From NCBI GenBank assembly GCA_016845585.1, contig JAERSO010000132.1:1-64000 (forward strand): a stretch of DNA of 64,000 bases, read 5' to 3'. Source of the DNA: Acidimicrobiaceae bacterium. Its GTDB lineage: Bacteria > Actinomycetota > Acidimicrobiia > Acidimicrobiales > Aldehydirespiratoraceae. The notes under the pieces are model-generated. The model was not told the DNA's origin. It saw only the letters and a program-made list of their open reading frames with translations, and ran no database searches. Shown in pieces: positions 60,436-64,000 of the stretch (position 1 is its first letter; the number at the start of each line of letters is the position of its first letter). The position numbers and the translations under genes were made by a program.

Positions 60436-60540
60436 TTTGCCGAGGCGAGCGCGCATCGATCCGCTGGGTTCGTGGATGGCAACATGACTGGCACCGGAGC
60501 AACCCAGGGGCTGGTGTACGAGCATCGTCGGCCTATCAAG

Positions 60541-61377
60541 ATGGAGAACGACGTGGATGAGCAGCTGGAGTCGGATTTGGTGTTCGCGGGGTCGGTGCCG
60601 GAGCTGTACGACCGGTTGCTGGTGCCGTTGACCTTCGAGGCCTATGCCGATGACCTCGTCACACGGCTCGATGGGTTCGGGGTGTCGTCGGTGTTGGAGG
60701 TTGCGGCCGGAAGTGGTGTGGTCACTCGGGCGATGGCCGCAGGGTTGCCGGAGTCGGTGGCGTTGACGGCCACTGATCTGAATCAGCCGATGATCGATCA
60801 CGCGATCTCGGTCGGCACGGCCCGGCCGGTGACCTGGCGGGCCGCTGATGTCTTGGAGCTGCCGTTTGGGGACGAGTCCTTTGATGCGGTGGTGTGCCAA
60901 TTCGGGGTGATGTTCTTCCCGGACCGGGCCGCGGCGTTTGCCGAGGTGGCCCGCGTGCTGAGACCCGGAGGTGTGTTCGTGTTCAATGTGTGGGACCGCA
61001 TCGAGGACAACGAGTTCGCCGACGAGGTGACCCAGGCGGTGGCCGGCCTGTGGCCTGACGATCCGCCGGCGTTCCTGGCCCGCACTCCGCATGGTTACTA
61101 CGACGAGACCGACATCCAGAGCGACGTCGGCGCAGGTGGGTTCTCGACACCTGCCGGTTTCGAGGCTCTGGAGGTTCGGAGCCGGGCGGCCTCGTGTGAA
61201 ATCCCGGCGGTGGCCTATTGCCAGGGCACCCCGCTGCGCAACGAGATCGAGGCCAGGGACCCGGCCCGGCTGGCCGAGGCCACCGAGGTCGCGACCGCCG
61301 CGATCCGGGACCGCTTTGGTACTACTGACCTCGATAGCAAGATCCGCGGCTACGTCGTCACCGCCACCAAGCCCTGA
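60541..61377 (+). CDS. SAM-dependent methyltransferase (UbiE/methyltransferase-11 type)
   Basis: The product has 278 residues: AGSVPELYDRLLVPLTFEAY, motif I VSSVLEVAAGSGVVTRAMAA, LTATDLNQPMIDHAI, WRAADVLELPFGDESFDAVV, CQFGVMFFPDRAAAFAEVAR, VLRPGGVFVFNVWD. All motifs are intact. Codon choice differs from neighbours (many GTG, CTG, TTG, GCG where the window favours GTC/CTC), a sign of separate origin. ATG 60541 is used; ATG 60472 in frame is an alternative. Substrate unknown. Confidence 0.83.
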   Translation: MENDVDEQLESDLVFAGSVPELYDRLLVPLTFEAYADDLVTRLDGFGVSSVLEVAAGSGVVTRAMAAGLPESVALTATDLNQPMIDHAISVGTARPVTWRAADVLELPFGDESFDAVVCQFGVMFFPDRAAAFAEVARVLRPGGVFVFNVWDRIEDNEFADEVTQAVAGLWPDDPPAFLARTPHGYYDETDIQSDVGAGGFSTPAGFEALEVRSRAASCEIPAVAYCQGTPLRNEIEARDPARLAEATEVATAAIRDRFGTTDLDSKIRGYVVTATKP

Positions 61378-61393
61378 CCAGACCCGATACGGC

Positions 61394-61933
61394 TCAACTC
61401 TGAGGTTCGGTGGTCTGACCTGGGTAGGCGGCGCCGTCGTCTTGGTCGGTGGCTGCGGCCGAGGCGTGGCGGTGCAGCCACAGCCAACGGCCGTTGTGGC
61501 GGTGCAGGCTCACGGTCCACCTGATCGGAACGGCCAAGGGTTCGCCCTCTACATGCAGATGGATCGTCAATGACGCGGCGACCGTCGCCGTGTCAGCTCG
61601 CCGCGTGACATGACGCCAATGCCACTCAAATCGATCGGCGGCCGCTTCCGCGAAGTTCCGTTCGAACAGACCCCGGATCTGGCTTCGCCCGACGCACAAC
61701 TCGTCGGCACCGGTGCCGATCACCGAGATGTCATCACCGACATCGAACAGCGCCATCAGCCCTTCGATGTCTTTGGCGCAGTACGCGCCCGCGTACCCCT
61801 CGAGCGTGGCCAACACCTCGCGAGGACGGAGCGGGTCTACGAGCGGCCTCGATGCCGACGTCTGGCCCAGCTGGCGCGTCACATCCGAAGGAGATCCGAA
61901 CAATGTCGACGTACCTGAGTCGTTTCCGAGCAC
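61394..61933 (-). CDS. SnoaL/NTF2-like protein
   Basis: The product has 179 residues. An NTF2-like core spans about 40-160: REVLATLEGYAGAYCAKDIE, GLMALFDVGDDISVIGTGAD, ELCVGRSQIRGLFERNFAEA, and WTVSLHRHNGRWLWLHRHAS. This matches the SnoaL_3/YybH-like group, predicted to bind small molecules. The first ~35 residues are low in family character, so the true start may be internal. Convergent with the methyltransferase gene (16-base gap). Confidence 0.72.
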   Translation of the reverse strand: MLGNDSGTSTLFGSPSDVTRQLGQTSASRPLVDPLRPREVLATLEGYAGAYCAKDIEGLMALFDVGDDISVIGTGADELCVGRSQIRGLFERNFAEAAADRFEWHWRHVTRRADTATVAASLTIHLHVEGEPLAVPIRWTVSLHRHNGRWLWLHRHASAAATDQDDGAAYPGQTTEPQS

Positions 61934-61983
61934 TGACTATCAACCTTCGGCGAGATCGCGGAGCTTCGGCAGCAACCAGTGCC

Positions 61984-62406
61984 TCAGCGCTCCGAGGTGG
62001 AGGTCTGCCAGCTTGGGTCATCGCCGATCACCGCGTCGGCCTCGACCTCGATGAGCCACTCCGGGTTCACAAACGATGCGACCTGCATGATCGTGTCGAC
62101 GGGCTTGACGTGACCGACGAATTCCTTGCGAACCGCAGCAGCCTCCCGGAAGTCGGTGAGGTCAGTGAAAAACATGCGAGTCCGCACGACGTCGTCGAGT
62201 GACGCGCCAGCCGCCTGCAGGGCATGAGCGACGATCTCGAAGCATCGCCGCGCTTGAGCGGCAACATCGCCGACGCCGACAGTGTTGCCCTCAGCATCAA
62301 GCGGCGCGGTGCCGCCCACGACGACCATCGGGCCGACGCGCACAGCACGCGAGAAGCCGATGAGCTCTTCGAACTCGGTTCCCAGTAGGACGTTGTGGCG
62401 CTCCAT
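61984..62406 (-). CDS. RidA/YjgF-family protein
   Basis: The product has 140 residues: FEELIGFSRAVRVGPMVVVG, GTAPLDAEGNTVGVGDVAAQ, ARRCFEIVAHALQAAGASLD, the signature-like DDVVRTRMFFTDLTDFREAA and VNPEWLIEVEADAVIG. The conserved arginine (VVRTRMF) and glutamate (IEVEADA) of imine deaminases are present. ATG 62406 has GGAGAAGAG upstream and is preferred over 62508. Probably removes reactive enamine/imine intermediates. Confidence 0.86.
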   Translation of the reverse strand: MERHNVLLGTEFEELIGFSRAVRVGPMVVVGGTAPLDAEGNTVGVGDVAAQARRCFEIVAHALQAAGASLDDVVRTRMFFTDLTDFREAAAVRKEFVGHVKPVDTIMQVASFVNPEWLIEVEADAVIGDDPSWQTSTSER

Positions 62407-62566
62407 CTCTTCTCCAGTTGCGGTTCGCCGATCGAAGAGTCGATGGTAGGTCGACACCGCATCGCTCGCCCCACTATCGAAAGGGACCCAGCGAGCTTCA
62501 CCCGGCATGGTGGCAGAGCTGAAGATCGAGTGACCTCACACGATGACGAGGGACCACATGCTCGAA

Positions 62567-63530
62567 CTAGTCCCCGAGCGCATCCCCAAGGATCTCGGCC
62601 AGTGCCTCGTCGGCTGCTCCAACCGCGTGGGCGTAGAACCGAAGTGTCATCGCGGGATCGGCATGGCCGAGGCGGTTCGCCACCGTCCTCACGTCCTGAC
62701 CTGACGCGATTGCCTCCGTCGCCGACCAGTGTCGAAGGTCGTGGAGGCGCCAACGCGAGTCGATACCAGCAAGCTCTCGGGACCGGCGCCACCACCAGCC
62801 GATCCGGTCCGGGTTCGGCGGGTCGGCGTCGGGCGTGAACAGCCACGTCGTCACCTCGCCGTACTTGGCTCCTGCTTCCTCGACCATGGCCAGCAGCGCG
62901 GGGCTCAGTGTGACGACTCGACGACTGCCGGTCTTGGTCGGCTTGAGCCGAGGCGCTCGCACACCGCCGGCATCGGTCGACACGATGATCTGACCGTCGA
63001 CCACGACCTTGTCGCCGACGAACTTGTCCCAACGAAGCGCCGCCAGCTCGCTTCGGCGAGCGCCCATCTCCGCTCCAAGGCGGAAGGCGAGCGGGGCAAG
63101 CTCGTGAACCTCAGCAGCTGCCGTGATTGCGGATGGCGCCCTCCCCCACTCCGGTTTTGCGCAGACGAGCAACCCAGCGGTCGACACCGGAAACGCCGAT
63201 GGACGCAACCGACATGTTGCCGATCGGGTCGCTGGCCACCTGCGCCGCACGGCTGGTTTGATCGCGAATGGTGAGGTCGGCCCAGCCCGGTGTCTTGATG
63301 TCGACCCACTCCTCGAGCAGCTGGCGCAGCTTGCGACCGCCCGCATTGCGGGCCGGCTTCACGGTCAGCTCGGCAGCCACGAGTTTGGTGTCCTTCTTGG
63401 TGCCGTAGACGGTGCGTGACACCTGGATCGACTTCCCGTCGACGTCCTTGCCCGTGTAGCCGCGCACTTCCCAGACTCCGGGTCGCCGCTGTCGGATGGT
63501 CGCCGTGGCCCTCGGCCGTAGCGCGTTCAT
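62567..63530 (-). pseudogene. Phage-type tyrosine integrase with an internal deletion
   Basis: The N-terminal frame from ATG 63530 gives an AP2-like arm-binding domain (PGVWEVRGYTGKDVDGKSIQ) and the start of the SAM-like core-binding domain, to RKTGVGEGAIRNHGSC and a stop (63111). The catalytic domain continues in another frame: AAEVHELAPLAFRLG, ARRSELAALRW (Arg I), KTGSRRVVTL (Lys), LHDLRHWSATEAIASG (HxxR), VANRLGHADPAMTLRFYAHA (His/Tyr). Roughly 40 residues normally between these parts are absent, so an out-of-frame internal deletion near 63110-63135 has inactivated it. All catalytic residues remain. Confidence 0.82.
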
Positions 63531-63531
63531 G

Positions 63532-63563
63532 CCTACCCCGGGTAGGGATGAGGGTAGGGATGG
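63532..63563. repeat. CCTACCC/GGGTAGG repeats in front of the integrase
   Basis: CCTACCC C GGGTAGG (63532-63546) is a perfect inverted repeat. GGGTAGGGATGA/G is then tandemly repeated (63540-63551, 63552-63563). Three copies of one heptamer next to an integrase start could be arm-type recombinase sites or a regulatory operator. Confidence 0.5.
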
Positions 63564-63568
63564 ATCAG

Positions 63569-63577
63569 TTATCCACA
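63569..63577 (+). other. Single consensus DnaA box
   Basis: TTATCCACA matches the DnaA box consensus exactly. It stands alone, with no dnaA/dnaN or AT-rich unwinding region nearby, so it may be incidental or a remnant of the integrated element. A hairpin GGTCAC-CGCT-GTGACC (63601-63616) follows in the same gap. Confidence 0.4.
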
Positions 63578-63642
63578 GGAAGTGACCGCTGGTTACCCGT
63601 GGTCACCGCTGTGACCGAAAGTGCCACAATCCCTTTGTTTGC

Positions 63643-64000
63643 TCACTCAATTCGTAGCCCCGAGATGGCCCGGCTGATCACGAGCTGCTGGATCTGCTCG
63701 GTGCCTTCGAAGATGTCGTGGATCTTGGCGTCACGGTGCCAGCGTTCGACGGGGTACTCGCGGGTGTAGCCGTAGCCGCCGAGGATCTGGATCGCTCGCT
63801 CGGTGACCCAGGTGGCGGTGCGACCGGCCTTGAGCTTCGCCATCGAGCCTTCGGCGTTCTTGAACGCACGCTGCTTGCCGAGCCACGCGGCCCGCCAGAT
63901 GAGCGCGCGGCTGGCCTCCACCTCGGTGGCCATGTCGGCGAGCATGAAGGCGATGCCCTGGTTCATGATGATCGGCTTGCCGAACGCGTGACGCTCCTTG
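63643..64000 (-). CDS. Acyl-CoA dehydrogenase, C-terminal part (partial)
   Basis: The gene enters from the right edge; about 118 C-terminal residues are visible. [60 protein letters not shown] and [10 protein letters not shown] are the classic end of the family, including the catalytic-region glutamate (IFEGTEQIQ). It uses FAD to oxidise acyl-CoA to enoyl-CoA. Chain-length specificity cannot be judged from this part. Confidence 0.93.
   Translation of the reverse strand, partial: KERHAFGKPIIMNQGIAFMLADMATEVEASRALIWRAAWLGKQRAFKNAEGSMAKLKAGRTATWVTERAIQILGGYGYTREYPVERWHRDAKIHDIFEGTEQIQQLVISRAISGLRIE

Noticed and set aside
63541-63642. tRNA gene as integrase target next to the integrase
   Set aside because: The gap holds repeats and a small hairpin but no cloverleaf or T-arm sequence.

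Overview
The window is a high-GC, gene-dense stretch of a free-living, heterotrophic actinobacterium. A lineage such as Acidimicrobiia fits, but that is an inference. The support is strong third-position G/C, GTG/ATG starts with 4-base GTGA/ATGA gene overlaps, many TANNNT -10 boxes placed 6-7 bases before a start codon (leaderless transcription), WS/DGAT wax ester/triacylglycerol synthases, a HAD-acyltransferase PlsC fusion of mycobacterial type, and a phenylacetate catabolic operon. No rRNA, tRNA or CRISPR array was seen.

Left part (1-17.1 kb). A partial FAD-dependent sarcosine/dimethylglycine dehydrogenase-like gene lies divergent to a GntR/FCD regulator. Next comes a surface-glycan block (1.8-8.4 kb) of three GT2 glycosyltransferases, one GT-B glycosyltransferase, an ABC exporter and a methyltransferase. 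Two of its GT2 genes are damaged: one has AAG where the start codon should be, the other a 1-base frameshift. A folate/one-carbon and serine block follows (8.5-15.9 kb): fhs, metF, folC, serA, a DUF1015 gene and folD. The promoters of fhs and serA carry the same pair of 17-bp inverted repeats in identical 18-bp register, which suggests a shared C1/serine regulon. A class III CoA-transferase and an XPB-like helicase close this part.

Middle part (18.7-37.7 kb). This is a phenylacetate degradation locus. paaI, a MarR regulator and a PaaX-type regulator on the + strand converge on the minus-strand operon paaZ-A-B-C-D-E-K. Upstream of it on the same strand is a second operon: acyl-CoA synthetase, LivH, LivM, a lipoprotein binding protein, LivF and LivG. 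It ends in a strong terminator and probably imports and activates an aromatic, dicarboxylic or branched-chain acid. A TauD-type dioxygenase and a second acyl-CoA ligase follow.

Lipid part (37.7-44.1 kb). A lysophosphatidate acyltransferase, two WS/DGAT genes flanking a small coiled-coil gene, a HAD-PlsC fusion and a divergent TetR regulator form a neutral-lipid locus. An array of TGTCA/TGACA palindromes sits between two leaderless promoters.

Right part (44.1-64 kb). Mixed small operons include an alpha/beta hydrolase, SRPBCC proteins, a CBS protein, an EamA transporter, a CGNR regulator with a pentapeptide-repeat lipoprotein, an isochorismatase with an ABM protein, an MFS exporter and an ArsR-SRPBCC pair. 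From about 55.85 kb the sequence becomes a patchwork of broken genes. Two pairs of genes are truncated head to head (about 56.3 and 60.15 kb), an esterase gene carries an in-frame stop, a SnoaL-like gene is frameshifted, and a tyrosine integrase has an internal deletion. This looks like a decayed integration or rearrangement zone, or a region with assembly error. A partial acyl-CoA dehydrogenase runs off the right edge.
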